From Kofleriaceae bacterium (GTDB lineage: Bacteria; Myxococcota_A; Polyangia; Haliangiales; Haliangiaceae): a stretch of 64,000 bases of DNA. Below, piece after piece: positions 37,769-48,290 of the stretch. Made by a program: the position numbers and the translations under genes. The notes under the pieces are model-generated. The model had not been told where the DNA came from and did no database searches. It worked only from the letters and a program-made list of their open reading frames with translations. The number at the start of each line of letters is the position of its first letter. Positions within the stretch are counted from its first letter, which is position 1. The DNA lies in assembly GCA_018057825.1 (NCBI GenBank), contig JAGPCY010000019.1, positions 110,068 through 174,067 of the forward strand, given 5' to 3'.

Positions 37769-37786
37769 CGTCCGCCGACCCGGACA

Positions 37787-37810
37787 GGGTGTCGGCTCGA
37801 CCGGACACCC
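37787..37810. terminator. Hairpin after the ThiD-VOC gene
   Basis: GGGTGTC at 37787-37793 pairs with GACACCC at 37804-37810 across a 10-base loop. It lies 18 bp after the stop codon. There is no T-tract, so it may be a terminator stem or a regulatory hairpin. Confidence 0.4.
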
Positions 37811-37885
37811 GAGACCTCGGCGCCGGCGCCGGCGCGCGACCGCGGGGGCCGCGACCTGGCACGCCGAGTGCTCGACGCGACCGGG

Positions 37886-39889
37886 ATGAGGATCTTCGGA
37901 GTCGCACTTGCCTGGTCTGTACTCGTCGCGTGTGGCGGCGCTGGAGAGACGCCCGTCGACGTCGACGCCCGCGGCCGTGACGCCGCGCTCGAGGTCGACG
38001 CCACCGCCCTCGACGGTCCCGGCCCGGTGGCCACCGGCGCGATCCAGATCGATCCCGCGGTCGACCGCGGCCCGGTCCCGCTGTTCGGCTACAACCTGAC
38101 CGCCTTCGACGGCGGGCAAGGACTCATGTTGCCCGACGGCACCTGGAACGCGCCGGTGCGCGCCGGCGCGCTGGCGATCGGCGCCGACTGGCTGCGCTTC
38201 CCCGGCGGCACCTTCGCCAACCAATTCGACTGGCGCACCTCGATCGGCCCGGTCGCCGAGCGCATCGGCCTCAACACCTTCACCGGCGGCCCCGAACACT
38301 ACGTGTTCGGTCTCGACGAAGCGGCGCAGTTCGCGCAGGAGATGGGTGGCAACTTGGTCGGCGTCATCAACATCAACCTGGGCGCCGCGGTCGCCGCCGA
38401 CTGGGTCGAGTACGTGAACGCGCCGGTCGGCACCAACCCGAACGGCGGCGTCGCCTGGGCCGACGTCCGCGCCGCCAACGGCCACCCTGCGCCCTACGGG
38501 ATCGTCCACTGGGAGCTGTCCAACGAGGGCGGTAACGGCCGCATCTGGCAGCGCTGGGATCCGGATGTCGATCCGGCGACGCCGGCGGCCGACGGTGGGC
38601 TGGTGCCGCAGATCCCGCTGACCCAGGCCGCGCGCGACTACACCGTGCTCGGCGGCACCAAGGCGTTCCGCGGCTACCAGGCGGTGACGCGCTCGGCGTG
38701 GGCGATGAATCACCCCGACCTGCGGTTCACGGCGGCGCCCGGGCAGCGCCGGTTCACCAAGCTGGCGCCGGTCGCGCGGACCAGCGTCGCGGTCCGGATC
38801 GGCACCACCGCCGCGACCGCGACCCCGTGGACGATGGTCGACGACCTGGCGGCCTCATCGCCGACCGCGCGCCACTATGAGCTCGACGAGCGCACCGGCG
38901 AGCTGCGGTTCGGCGACGGCGTCCACGGCGCGATCCCGCCGGCCGGCAGCTACGCGTACACCGACTTCACGTTCCAGGGCGATGGCCTGAAGCAGATCGA
39001 GGCCGCGATGCGCGCGGTCGACCCCAACCTCCAGGTGTCGTCGTCGTTCGTGTTCTCCTCGACCTACCAGCGCAACGATCCGGCGCTGCGCCTCGACGGC
39101 CTGCAGGTCCACGCGGTGTCGGGCGAGCCCGACTTCTACCCCGACGATCCGCTGCGCAACATGCTGTCTCACGCCTGGGGCGGCGTGCGCGACGCCCTGG
39201 CGCGGCCGATCGCCAACACCGCCGACCTCGGCCTGCGGATGTACGGCACCGAGATCCACCCGTGGCAAGACGGCTACACCGACAGCGTCAACTACCGCAA
39301 CACCGCGATCGGCGCGGTCGGGTTGGCCGCGACCTACGCGATGGCGGCCGAGCTCGGTGACCGGGTCGCGGTGATCGGCGCAAACTACCTGGTGTCGACC
39401 GGCAACCCCCGCCAGGCGCCGATCGATCGCGCCACCGGCCTGGTCCGCGCCGAGGGCTGGGCTCACCACCTGATGCGCGAGTTCACCGGCGCGCGCCGCG
39501 TCGCGGTCACGACCACCGACGTCGGCGCGACCACCCTCGGCTTCTATCAGAGCGACAGCGCGAACACGCCGAGCGAGATCGCGGTGCCGCACCTGATCGT
39601 GCTGGCCACCACCAGCGTCGATCGCCGCCAGCTCGAGGTGGTCGTGATCAACACGACGCCCGATCAGACGCTGACCCGCACCGTCGGCGTCGCCCCGGGC
39701 GCGGTCACCGTCGCCGATCTGGTGGCGGTCCGGCAGCTCGCCGGGCCGACCCCGACCACCCAGAACACGGTGGCGTCGCCGCGCCTGGTCGCGCCGGTCG
39801 ACCTGCCGCTGCCGTCGACCGCCGCCGGGGTGGTCGAGCTGACCTTCCCGCCGGTGTCGATCACCGCGCTGCGGTTCCGCGCGCCGTAA
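37886..39889 (+). CDS. GH51-like alpha-L-arabinofuranosidase, lipoprotein
   Basis: A 667-residue protein. The ATG at 37886 gives a signal peptide with lipobox VLVAC (Cys16). The clan GH-A barrel shows the GH51-type LRFPGGTFANQFDWRTSIGP stretch. Glu214 in WELSNEG is the likely acid/base, and Glu456 in MYGTEIHPW the likely nucleophile. The C-terminal 130 residues look like the beta-sandwich of GH51 enzymes. An insertion (about 290-340, DDLAASSPTARHYELDERTG) is unusual. It should release arabinose from arabinan or arabinoxylan outside the cell. Family assignment rests on motifs only. Confidence 0.75.
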   Translation: MRIFGVALAWSVLVACGGAGETPVDVDARGRDAALEVDATALDGPGPVATGAIQIDPAVDRGPVPLFGYNLTAFDGGQGLMLPDGTWNAPVRAGALAIGADWLRFPGGTFANQFDWRTSIGPVAERIGLNTFTGGPEHYVFGLDEAAQFAQEMGGNLVGVININLGAAVAADWVEYVNAPVGTNPNGGVAWADVRAANGHPAPYGIVHWELSNEGGNGRIWQRWDPDVDPATPAADGGLVPQIPLTQAARDYTVLGGTKAFRGYQAVTRSAWAMNHPDLRFTAAPGQRRFTKLAPVARTSVAVRIGTTAATATPWTMVDDLAASSPTARHYELDERTGELRFGDGVHGAIPPAGSYAYTDFTFQGDGLKQIEAAMRAVDPNLQVSSSFVFSSTYQRNDPALRLDGLQVHAVSGEPDFYPDDPLRNMLSHAWGGVRDALARPIANTADLGLRMYGTEIHPWQDGYTDSVNYRNTAIGAVGLAATYAMAAELGDRVAVIGANYLVSTGNPRQAPIDRATGLVRAEGWAHHLMREFTGARRVAVTTTDVGATTLGFYQSDSANTPSEIAVPHLIVLATTSVDRRQLEVVVINTTPDQTLTRTVGVAPGAVTVADLVAVRQLAGPTPTTQNTVASPRLVAPVDLPLPSTAAGVVELTFPPVSITALRFRAP

Positions 39890-39940
39890 CGCCGCAGGTC
39901 GGTCGTCACCGGCGCGGCGCCGGTCGTGCCACGATGCCGC

Positions 39941-41155
39941 ATGTCGTCCGCGCCCGAGCGTCCTTCGGCGATCGTCTTGGCCGGGGCCTCGGCCCTCGGG
40001 GCCTACCAGGCCGGGGTCCTGCGCTACCTGGTGCACGAGGTCGCGCGCGACCTGCCGCGCGGGTTCGGGTTCGACATCCTGTCGGGGACCTCGGCCGGCA
40101 GCATCAACGCCCTGGCGCTGGCGTCGGCGGCCGACGATCCGGTGGCGGCGGTCGACGCGGTGTGCGCGGCGTGGACGTCGCTCGAGCTGCGCGCGGTGCT
40201 GCGGCCATCGGCGATCGAGGTGCTGGCCATGACCGCCGATCTCGCCGGGGTGCCGGGGCGGCTCAAGCGCGCGCTGCGCGCCCACGGCGTGCGCGGCGGC
40301 CTGCTCGACGCCCGGCCGTTCGCGCGCATCCTCGAGTCGGTGGCGACGCCGGGCGCGATCGCCGACCACCTGGCCCACGGGCACCTGCGCGCCCTGGCGA
40401 TGTCGACCACCCACGTCGCCACCGGTCGCGCGGTGGTGTTCCACCAGAGCCACGCCGCGGTTCGGTCCGGCGGCGACGCCAGCGCGATGACGCCGGCCGT
40501 GCTCACCGTGCAGCACGCGCTGGCCTCGGCCGCGATCCCGCTCCTGTTCCCGGCGGTCGCCCTGGCCGGCGATCTGTACTGCGACGGCGGCCTGCGCCAG
40601 ATGGTGCCGCTGTCGCCGGCGATCAACCTGGGCGCGCGCCGCGTGTTGATGGTGAACCCGGGAGGCGGCGAGCGCCCGGGGCCGGCCGAGGCCGCGGCCC
40701 GCCGCGCGGCGGCGTCGTCGCCGCTGTACCTGGCGGGCAAGGCCTTAAACGCGATGTTCGTCGACGGTCTCGATGGCGACCTCGATCGCCTGACCAAGGT
40801 CAATCAGCTCCTCGCGGCCGGCGTCCGCCGCTACGGCCCGGGCTTCGTCGACGCCATCGGCGACGAGCTGGCGGCGGTCGGCGCGCCCCGGCTGGCGCCG
40901 ATCGACGTGGTCCACCTCGAGCCGTCTCACGACGTCGGCGCGATGGCCGCCGCCCACGTCTCCGCGGCCGGCTTCGCCCACGGCCGCGGCGCCGCCGGCC
41001 TGGTCCTGCGCTGGCTGGCCGACGGCGAGCCCTACCGGGCCGGCGATCTGCTGTCGTACCTCCTGTTCGATGGCGCGTTCGCGGGCGCGCTGATCGAGCT
41101 GGGCCAGGCCGACGCCCGCGCGCGCCACCGCGACCTGGTCGCGCTGTTCGCGTGA
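39941..41155 (+). CDS. Patatin-like phospholipase
   Basis: A 404-residue protein. The oxyanion loop is GASALGAYQAG, the nucleophile Ser51 is in SGTSAGS, and Asp215 in the CDGGL motif completes the Ser-Asp dyad. No signal peptide is visible, so it should act in the cytoplasm or be exported by another route. The ATG at 39941 fits the family start; a GTG at 39926 is in frame. It should hydrolyse acyl lipids. Confidence 0.9.
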   Translation: MSSAPERPSAIVLAGASALGAYQAGVLRYLVHEVARDLPRGFGFDILSGTSAGSINALALASAADDPVAAVDAVCAAWTSLELRAVLRPSAIEVLAMTADLAGVPGRLKRALRAHGVRGGLLDARPFARILESVATPGAIADHLAHGHLRALAMSTTHVATGRAVVFHQSHAAVRSGGDASAMTPAVLTVQHALASAAIPLLFPAVALAGDLYCDGGLRQMVPLSPAINLGARRVLMVNPGGGERPGPAEAAARRAAASSPLYLAGKALNAMFVDGLDGDLDRLTKVNQLLAAGVRRYGPGFVDAIGDELAAVGAPRLAPIDVVHLEPSHDVGAMAAAHVSAAGFAHGRGAAGLVLRWLADGEPYRAGDLLSYLLFDGAFAGALIELGQADARARHRDLVALFA

Positions 41156-41163
41156 CGTCGCGC

Positions 41164-41197
41164 GCGGCGACGATGCCCCCGCGGCGACGATGCCCCC
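41164..41197 (+). repeat. 17-bp tandem duplication
   Basis: Two adjacent copies of GCGGCGACGATGCCCCC between the patatin and RNase D genes, just upstream of the RNase D promoter. Confidence 0.6.
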
Positions 41198-41216
41198 GCG
41201 GCGGCCGGGGACCGGG

Positions 41217-41222
41217 TATGGT
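41217..41222 (+). promoter_or_regulatory. -10 box of a leaderless promoter with TTG start
   Basis: TATGGT, exactly six bases before the in-frame TTG at 41229. It decides the start of the RNase D gene. Confidence 0.6.
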
Positions 41223-41228
41223 GCGAGC

Positions 41229-42368
41229 TTGTCCCCTACCCCGGCACGCTGGATCCGGACCGCTGACGACCTCGCCGCCCTGGTCGAGGCGCTCGCGGGC
41301 TGCCGCGCGATCGCCCTCGACACCGAGGCCGACAGCCTGCACCACTACGTCGAGAAGGTGTGCCTGCTCCAGCTCGCGGCCGATCACGGCGGCGCGTGGC
41401 TGATCGATCCGCTGGCCCTGCCCGACCTGACCGCGCTGGCGCCGATCCTGGCCGACGGGTCGGTGATCAAGGTGCTGCACGGCGGCGACAACGACATCAC
41501 CTCGCTGCGCCGCACCTTCGGCTTCGAGTTCCGCACCGTGTTCGACACCGCGATCGCGGCCCGGCTCCTCGGTGAGGCCGAGCTCGGCCTACAGGCGCTC
41601 CTGCGCAACCTCCTCGGCGTCGAGCTCGACAAGGGCAGCCAGCGCGACGACTGGTCGAAGCGGCCGCTGACCGCGCGGCAGGAGGCCTACGCCCTGGCCG
41701 ACGTCGCGCACCTGATCGAGCTGGCGACCGGCTTGACCGCGCGGCTCCACGCCGCCGGTCGCGTGGCCTGGGCCCGCGAAGAGTTCCAGGTGCTGGCCAA
41801 CCTGGCGCCGGCCGGTCCGTCGACGCGCCGCGACCCCGACGGGTTCCGCCGGATCAAGGGCGCGACCGGGCTGACCCGACGCCAGCAGGCGATCTTGCGC
41901 GAGCTGCACGTGTGGCGCGAGGCCCGCGCCGCCGCCGCCGATCGCCCGCCGTTCAAGATCGTCGACGCCGAGGTCCTGATCGGCCTGGCCGAGACGGCGC
42001 CGCGATCCACGACCGAGGTCGCGCAGGCGTTGACCCGCTACCCGCGCCTGGCCGGAGAGGTCGCCGCCGTCCACGCGGCGATCGAGCGCGGCCTGAACCT
42101 GCCCGAGGCCGAGCTGCCGAGCCGCCCGCGCGGCCAGCACCCGCGGCTGTCGACCGCGGCCCAGGCGCGGTGCGCGGCGCTCCGGGCCTGGCGCGACGCC
42201 GAGGCCGAGCGCAGCGGCCTCGACCCGGCGGTCGTGATGTCGCAGAAGCTGATCGAGCGCGTCGCGGTGGCCGCGCCCGCGACCATCGATGACCTGGCCG
42301 CGGTCGAGGACGTGCGGCGCTGGCGGGTCGACGCCTGGGGCTCGGCGGTGCTCGCCGCCCTGGCCTGA
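41229..42368 (+). CDS. rnd: RNase D-like 3'-5' exonuclease with HRDC domains
   Basis: A 379-residue protein from the TTG at 41229. The DEDDy active site is complete: Asp31 and Glu33 in ALDTEADSL, Asp88 in LHGGDNDI, and Tyr153 and Asp157 in QEAYALADVAHL. Two HRDC-like helical domains follow (about 210-280 and 305-378). RNase D trims 3' ends of stable RNAs such as tRNA precursors. It is a single gene with its own promoter. Confidence 0.92.
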   Translation: MSPTPARWIRTADDLAALVEALAGCRAIALDTEADSLHHYVEKVCLLQLAADHGGAWLIDPLALPDLTALAPILADGSVIKVLHGGDNDITSLRRTFGFEFRTVFDTAIAARLLGEAELGLQALLRNLLGVELDKGSQRDDWSKRPLTARQEAYALADVAHLIELATGLTARLHAAGRVAWAREEFQVLANLAPAGPSTRRDPDGFRRIKGATGLTRRQQAILRELHVWREARAAAADRPPFKIVDAEVLIGLAETAPRSTTEVAQALTRYPRLAGEVAAVHAAIERGLNLPEAELPSRPRGQHPRLSTAAQARCAALRAWRDAEAERSGLDPAVVMSQKLIERVAVAAPATIDDLAAVEDVRRWRVDAWGSAVLAALA

Positions 42369-42412
42369 CCGGCGCAGCGGTCGGCGCGATCCGAGGCCCC
42401 GCCGCCGCCGGG

Positions 42413-43135
42413 TCACGCCAGGTTGCTGTAGACGTTCTGGACGTCGTCGTCGCTCTCGAGGGCCGCGACCAGCTTCAGGACCTCGTCGGTCTTGTCGTCA
42501 GGCAGCTCGGTCAAGGTCTGCGCCACGTACTCGAACGCGGTCGACACCACCGCCAGCTTGCGGCTGTCAAGCGCGGTCGCCATGTTGCCGAAGTCCGCGA
42601 AGGCGCACCGGACGATCAACAGCTTCTCGCCCTTGTCGCCCTCGCCGTCGTCTAGGGACACCAGGCCGTGGTCGATCAGATCGAGCTCGAGGGCGTCGCG
42701 ATCGAGCCCCTCGGGGTCGAGGCGAAACAGGCCCTGGTGCTGGAACATGAACGCGACGCTGCCCGTCGAGCCCATGTTGCCGCCGTGGGCCTTGAAGGCG
42801 TGGCGGACGTTGGCGACGGTGCGGGTGACGTTGTCGGTCGCGGCCTCGACCAGGAGCGCGATGCCGTGGGCGGCGTAGCCCTCGTAGATCACGATCTCGT
42901 AGGCGGCCGCGCCCTGACCGGCGGCCTTCTTGATCGCGTTCTCGACCTTGTCCTTGGGCATGTTGGCCGCGCGCGCGTTCTGGAGCGCGCGGCGCAGCGC
43001 CGGGTTGCCGTCGGGGCTGGTGCCACCGGCCTTGACCGCGATCGCGATGTCCTTGCCGATCTTGGCGAACTGCTTCCCCACGCGATCCATGCGCGCGAAG
43101 ATGGTCGACTTGCGTTTCTCGAAGGCGCGTCCCAC
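42413..43135 (-). CDS. YebC/PmpR-family regulator
   Basis: A 240-residue protein from the GTG at 43135, which gives the family start [10 protein letters not shown] (in place of the usual AGHSKW). The conserved [28 protein letters not shown] segment region and the [19 protein letters not shown] motif are present. The family binds DNA or helps ribosomes through proline stretches. The altered N-terminus marks the YeeN-like branch. Confidence 0.92.
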   Translation of the reverse strand: MGRAFEKRKSTIFARMDRVGKQFAKIGKDIAIAVKAGGTSPDGNPALRRALQNARAANMPKDKVENAIKKAAGQGAAAYEIVIYEGYAAHGIALLVEAATDNVTRTVANVRHAFKAHGGNMGSTGSVAFMFQHQGLFRLDPEGLDRDALELDLIDHGLVSLDDGEGDKGEKLLIVRCAFADFGNMATALDSRKLAVVSTAFEYVAQTLTELPDDKTDEVLKLVAALESDDDVQNVYSNLA

Positions 43136-43141
43136 GGGCGG

Positions 43142-43147
43142 AATGTA
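43142..43147 (-). promoter_or_regulatory. -10 box of a leaderless promoter
   Basis: TACATT on the minus strand, exactly six bases before the GTG at 43135. Confidence 0.55.
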
Positions 43148-43166
43148 CACACCCGGCCCGCCGCCG

Positions 43167-44207
43167 TCACGGCAGGCAGGCCAGCCACGCGCGGGCGTCG
43201 AGCTGATGGCGCTCGGCGTAGGCCGACACCGCCTGGGCCAGGTCGGCCGCGCGGCGCGCGCGCTCGGCGGCTGCATCGGCGGTCGGTTTCAGGCGCAGGG
43301 TGGCCGCGACCTGGCGCTCGATGACCACGGCGAGCTGCGCGGCGGCCTCGTCGAGACGCCCGAGGCGAAGCAGCGCGAGCGCCCAGCTCCGCCGCATGAG
43401 CGGCAGCGGATCGGGATGGGCCTCGCACTGCTCGATGACCCGGGCCGGTCGATCGAGCTCGATGAGCAGGAGCTCCACCACCACCTGCGGCGCGACGTTC
43501 TTGGCGACGCCGTCGATCGGCGCGCGCTCGAGGGCAGCCAGGGCCTCCTCGGGGCGTCCCAGGGCGCGCAGCGCGACCCCGCGGGCGTAGTGCGCCAGGC
43601 CGGGCACGGTCGCGTCGTCGGGGGTCATGGTCCAGGTCGGCGGCATCGCCGCCAGCATGGGCTCGAGGGCCGCCAGCCCCGCCTCGAGCCCCGCCGTGCG
43701 CGCCGGACTGGGCGCGGCCTTGGAGAGCCCTTGGAGCTCGTCGGTGACCGCGCGAACCTTGCTCAGCTTGACCGGAGACCTCGGCGGCCGGGCGGCGCGC
43801 GCGGTCGTCGCCAGCCCGGCCAGGAAGGCGTCGAGGGTGGCAGCGCACCGGACGAACTCGCCGGTCTCGTGCTCCCACATCGCGACCGGACACGCCGGCT
43901 CGCCGGCACGCACCGCCAGGAACTGCGGCTCGTCGTCGCCGATCGTGGCCAGCGGCACCCAGCCGCCGGCGCCGCCCAGCTCGACCTCGGCGGCCGAGGG
44001 ATGACCCGGCCCGGCCCCTCCGTCGTGAAAGAAGCTCTCGAGCGCGCGGCCCTCGAAGCACACCGGCATCGCCCCGCGGTAGCTCGGCAGGATCGCGAAC
44101 CGCCGACCAAGCCCGGCTCGCTCGTCGGTGAGGAACCGCCGATAGCGGTCGGCCAGGGGCAGCGCAAACCGGTCCGACACGTAGGACGGATCGAAGTAGC
44201 GGCTCAC
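43167..44207 (-). CDS. Uncharacterised TPR-like protein
   Basis: A 346-residue cytoplasmic protein starting with [21 protein letters not shown]. The N-terminal 160 residues resemble an SMI1/KNR4-like fold in pattern (a [17 protein letters not shown] strand pair), but this is weak. Residues about 195-345 are helical with TPR-like units such as [20 protein letters not shown] and [18 protein letters not shown]. The GTG at 44207 is set by a -10 box six bases upstream. Its role is unknown. SMI1-like domains often act as immunity or interaction modules. Confidence 0.65.
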   Translation of the reverse strand: MSRYFDPSYVSDRFALPLADRYRRFLTDERAGLGRRFAILPSYRGAMPVCFEGRALESFFHDGGAGPGHPSAAEVELGGAGGWVPLATIGDDEPQFLAVRAGEPACPVAMWEHETGEFVRCAATLDAFLAGLATTARAARPPRSPVKLSKVRAVTDELQGLSKAAPSPARTAGLEAGLAALEPMLAAMPPTWTMTPDDATVPGLAHYARGVALRALGRPEEALAALERAPIDGVAKNVAPQVVVELLLIELDRPARVIEQCEAHPDPLPLMRRSWALALLRLGRLDEAAAQLAVVIERQVAATLRLKPTADAAAERARRAADLAQAVSAYAERHQLDARAWLACLP

Positions 44208-44213
44208 GGCGGC

Positions 44214-44219
44214 AGGGTA
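44214..44219 (-). promoter_or_regulatory. -10 box of a leaderless promoter
   Basis: TACCCT on the minus strand, exactly six bases before the GTG at 44207. Confidence 0.55.
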
Positions 44220-44254
44220 CCGCGGCGCGTGCCGGCCCGGTCGGGATGGCGTGG

Positions 44255-44290
44255 GGAGTCGACTCGGCAGGGTGTGGAGTCGACTCGGCA
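44255..44290. promoter_or_regulatory. Paired 15-bp sites, set 1
   Basis: Two identical copies of GGAGTCGACTCGGCA at 44255-44269 and 44276-44290, 21 bp apart. Each contains the palindrome GAGTCGACTC. They lie upstream of the FHA/sigma-54 activator gene and between divergent genes. Confidence 0.6.
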
Positions 44291-44405
44291 CCGCCGCCGG
44301 TCACCGGTCGTCTGGTCGGGCCGATCGGCCACCGCGCGGTCGCGCTGTTGACGGGAGTCGGCGGCCCGCGGACGGCTTGGCCGAGCGCGTGCAAGGCATG
44401 CGAAC

Positions 44406-45731
<1,326 letters not shown>

Positions 45732-45772
45732 CCGCGGCGCGATCGTCGTCGAGGCGGTCGCCCCCCACGTGG

Positions 45773-45778
45773 TAGGGT
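45773..45778 (+). promoter_or_regulatory. -10 box of a leaderless promoter
   Basis: TAGGGT, exactly six bases before the ATG at 45785. Confidence 0.55.
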
Positions 45779-45784
45779 GATCGG

Positions 45785-47557
45785 ATGGACCCGGTCGTCG
45801 CGCACAACGCCGACCTCCTGCCGACCGATGGCGCGGTGGCCGCCGCGCCGACGCAGCTCGGGCGCTACCAGCTCCTCGGGCCGATGGCGAGCGGCGGCAT
45901 GGCCGAGGTGTTCCTGGCCCGGGCCACCGGCCTGGGCGGCTTCGCCAAGCGGGTGGTGATCAAGCGCCTGCACCGCGACCTCGCCGGCCAGGAGCCGGTG
46001 GTGCGGATGTTCCTCGACGAGGCCCGGCTCTCGGCCGCGCTCCAGCACCCCAACATCGTCCAGGTCCTCGACGTCGATCGCGGGCCAGACGGCGTGTTCA
46101 TGGTGATGGAGTTCCTGCACGGCCGCGATCTGATCACCGTGCTGCGTCGGGTGGCCACCCGAGGCGCTCGCCTGCCGCTGTCGCTCGCGCTGTTCATCGC
46201 GCGCGCGATCTGCGCTGGCCTCCACCACGCCCACGAGCTGACCGACGACGCCGGCCGGCCCCTCGGCCTGATCCACCGCGACGTGTCGCCCCACAACGTG
46301 TTCGCGACCTTCGACGGCGCCGTGAAGGTGATCGACTTCGGGATCGCCAAGGCCGAGAACCGCCTGGGCGGGACGCGGACGGGGACCATCAAGGGCAAGC
46401 TCGGCTACATGGCTCCCGAACAGTGCCGGGGCCTGGCGCTCGATCGGCGGTGCGACGTGTTCTGCGCCGGGATCGTGCTGTTCGAGCTGACGACCTCGCG
46501 CAAGCTGTTTCGCGGCAGCGACGACTACGAGCTCCTGCGCGCGGTGGTCGAGCGTCCGGCGACTCGCCCCGGCGCAGTGGTCGACGACTATCCCGCGGCC
46601 CTCGAGGAGATCGTGATGCGGGCCCTGGCGCCGGCGCCGGCCGATCGCTACCCGACCGCCCTGGCCCTCGGCGAGGCGATCGACGAGTTCCGGCGCGCCC
46701 ACGGCATGACCGACGGCGCCGCCGAGCTGGCCACCTACCTGCGCGAGCTGTTCGCCCCGGAGGTCGCGGCGTGGGAGGCGGCCCGGGGCGACGCCGCGGC
46801 GCAGCTCGCCGCGCTCCGTCCGACCGATCCGAGCGACGCCCGCGAGCGCGAGCCGACCGCGATGGCCGAGAAGCGCCCGGGCCCGACGCCGCGACGGCGG
46901 GCGACCGTAACGGTGACCGCGACCGCGGTGGCCGAGGAGCCGAGGCCGCCGGCCGCGACGACGCCCGACACGCCAGCGCGGCCGCCCCGCCGTCACGGAC
47001 GCCACGCGCTGGTCGCCACCGCGGTCGCGGCGACCGCCGCGGTGATCGCGATCGTCGCCTGGCCGCGACCGACCCCACCGACGCGCCTGGAGTCCATGCC
47101 AGCGGCCGCGCCCACGCCAACGACCGCGATCACCGCGTCGACCGCGACTGCGCCTGCGCCTGCGCCGACTGCGACCGCGATCGCACCGACGAGCACCGCA
47201 CCGACGACGAGCACCGCTCCGACGACGACGACCGCTCCACCGGCCCCCGCGACGCCGGCTCGCCGACGGACGCGACGCCCCGCGCCGGCCGCGACGATCG
47301 CCAAGACGACCGCCAAGACGACCGCCACCCCGCCATCGCCGCCGACCTCCGCGACGGCGACCACCGCCGCGCCGTCGTCGACACCAGCCTCAGCCTCGGT
47401 CGCGTCGCCGCCGCCGACCTCCGCGCCTCCGCCCGCCGCCGCGCCATCGTCGACGCCACCACCGACCTCCGCCACGCCGACGCCGGCGCCCGCCGCGGCG
47501 CCCGTCGGCCCGACCCCGCGGCCCAAGAAGTGCGCCGACCCGCGCTGCATCCTCTAG
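45785..47557 (+). CDS. Membrane Ser/Thr protein kinase
   Basis: A 590-residue protein. The kinase domain (about 22-300) has a glycine loop (LGPMASGGMAEVFLA), the catalytic lysine in VVIKRLHRD, IHRDVSPHNVF with the catalytic Asp, DFGIAK and GKLGYMAPEQ. A charged linker leads to one membrane helix (about 405-425). The last 160 residues are a Pro/Ala/Thr-rich extracytoplasmic stalk ending in a short cysteine-containing tail (KKCADPRCIL). It follows the FHA activator by 53 bp, so a kinase-FHA signalling pair is likely. Confidence 0.92.
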   Translation: MDPVVAHNADLLPTDGAVAAAPTQLGRYQLLGPMASGGMAEVFLARATGLGGFAKRVVIKRLHRDLAGQEPVVRMFLDEARLSAALQHPNIVQVLDVDRGPDGVFMVMEFLHGRDLITVLRRVATRGARLPLSLALFIARAICAGLHHAHELTDDAGRPLGLIHRDVSPHNVFATFDGAVKVIDFGIAKAENRLGGTRTGTIKGKLGYMAPEQCRGLALDRRCDVFCAGIVLFELTTSRKLFRGSDDYELLRAVVERPATRPGAVVDDYPAALEEIVMRALAPAPADRYPTALALGEAIDEFRRAHGMTDGAAELATYLRELFAPEVAAWEAARGDAAAQLAALRPTDPSDAREREPTAMAEKRPGPTPRRRATVTVTATAVAEEPRPPAATTPDTPARPPRRHGRHALVATAVAATAAVIAIVAWPRPTPPTRLESMPAAAPTPTTAITASTATAPAPAPTATAIAPTSTAPTTSTAPTTTTAPPAPATPARRRTRRPAPAATIAKTTAKTTATPPSPPTSATATTAAPSSTPASASVASPPPTSAPPPAAAPSSTPPPTSATPTPAPAAAPVGPTPRPKKCADPRCIL

Positions 47558-47564
47558 CCCGACG

Positions 47565-48290
47565 ATGATCGCCCGCCTCGTCCTCCTCCTCGCGACCGTC
47601 GCGCTCTTGACCACCAGCGCCGACGCCGCGCCGCCACCCGAGCTGGCGGCCCGGGCCGAGGCCCACCGCGCCCGCGGCGAGGCCCTCTACATGACCCAGC
47701 GCTACGAGGAGGCGCTCGCCGAGTTCACCGCCGGCTACGAGCTCCTCCCGCTGCCGGTGTTCTTGTTCGACATCGCCCAGGTGCGCTGGCAGCTCAAGGA
47801 CTGCCGCGCGGTCCAGGCCTTCCAGCGCTTCCTGATCGCCGTAGAGGCCCTGCGCCCCGAGGATCCTGATCGGATCGCGGTCGAGGAGGGCATCCCGTGG
47901 GCGCGCGAGAACATCGCGACCCTCGAGCCGAGCTGCCGCGAGGCCATGGCGCTACCCACCCGCGCGCGCGCCCGGCGCTGGCATGAGCGCCCGGGCGTGA
48001 TCGCGATCCTCGCGGTCGGCGTCGGGGTCGCGGCCGGCGGCGGCGGGTTGCTGTACCTCGGCGAGCGCGAGGCCCAGGCCGCTCACCGCGCCACGCGCCT
48101 CGACGACGTCGACCGCCACCTCGACGCCGCGCGGGTGCGCCGCATCGGCGGCGGCGTCGCGCTCGGCCTCGGCCTGGCCACGGTCGTCGCTGGCTACACC
48201 TTCCACCGGCTCCGCCCGCGCCTGGTCGATGAGATCACGGTCGAGGTCGACCGCGGCGGCGCGGTCGCGGCGCTGGGAGGGCGGTTCTAG
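47565..48290 (+). CDS. TPR-like membrane protein
   Basis: A 241-residue protein with an N-terminal signal peptide (about 1-22). Helical TPR-like units follow (about 28-125, with ALYMTQRYEEALAEFTAGYELLP). Two hydrophobic segments lie near 145-165 and 185-210, with a charged stretch between them. This is the same plan as the PEGA protein at 1383-2594 without the PEGA domains. It lies 7 bases after the kinase gene, so it belongs to the same operon and may be a client or scaffold of the kinase. Confidence 0.7.
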   Translation: MIARLVLLLATVALLTTSADAAPPPELAARAEAHRARGEALYMTQRYEEALAEFTAGYELLPLPVFLFDIAQVRWQLKDCRAVQAFQRFLIAVEALRPEDPDRIAVEEGIPWARENIATLEPSCREAMALPTRARARRWHERPGVIAILAVGVGVAAGGGGLLYLGEREAQAAHRATRLDDVDRHLDAARVRRIGGGVALGLGLATVVAGYTFHRLRPRLVDEITVEVDRGGAVAALGGRF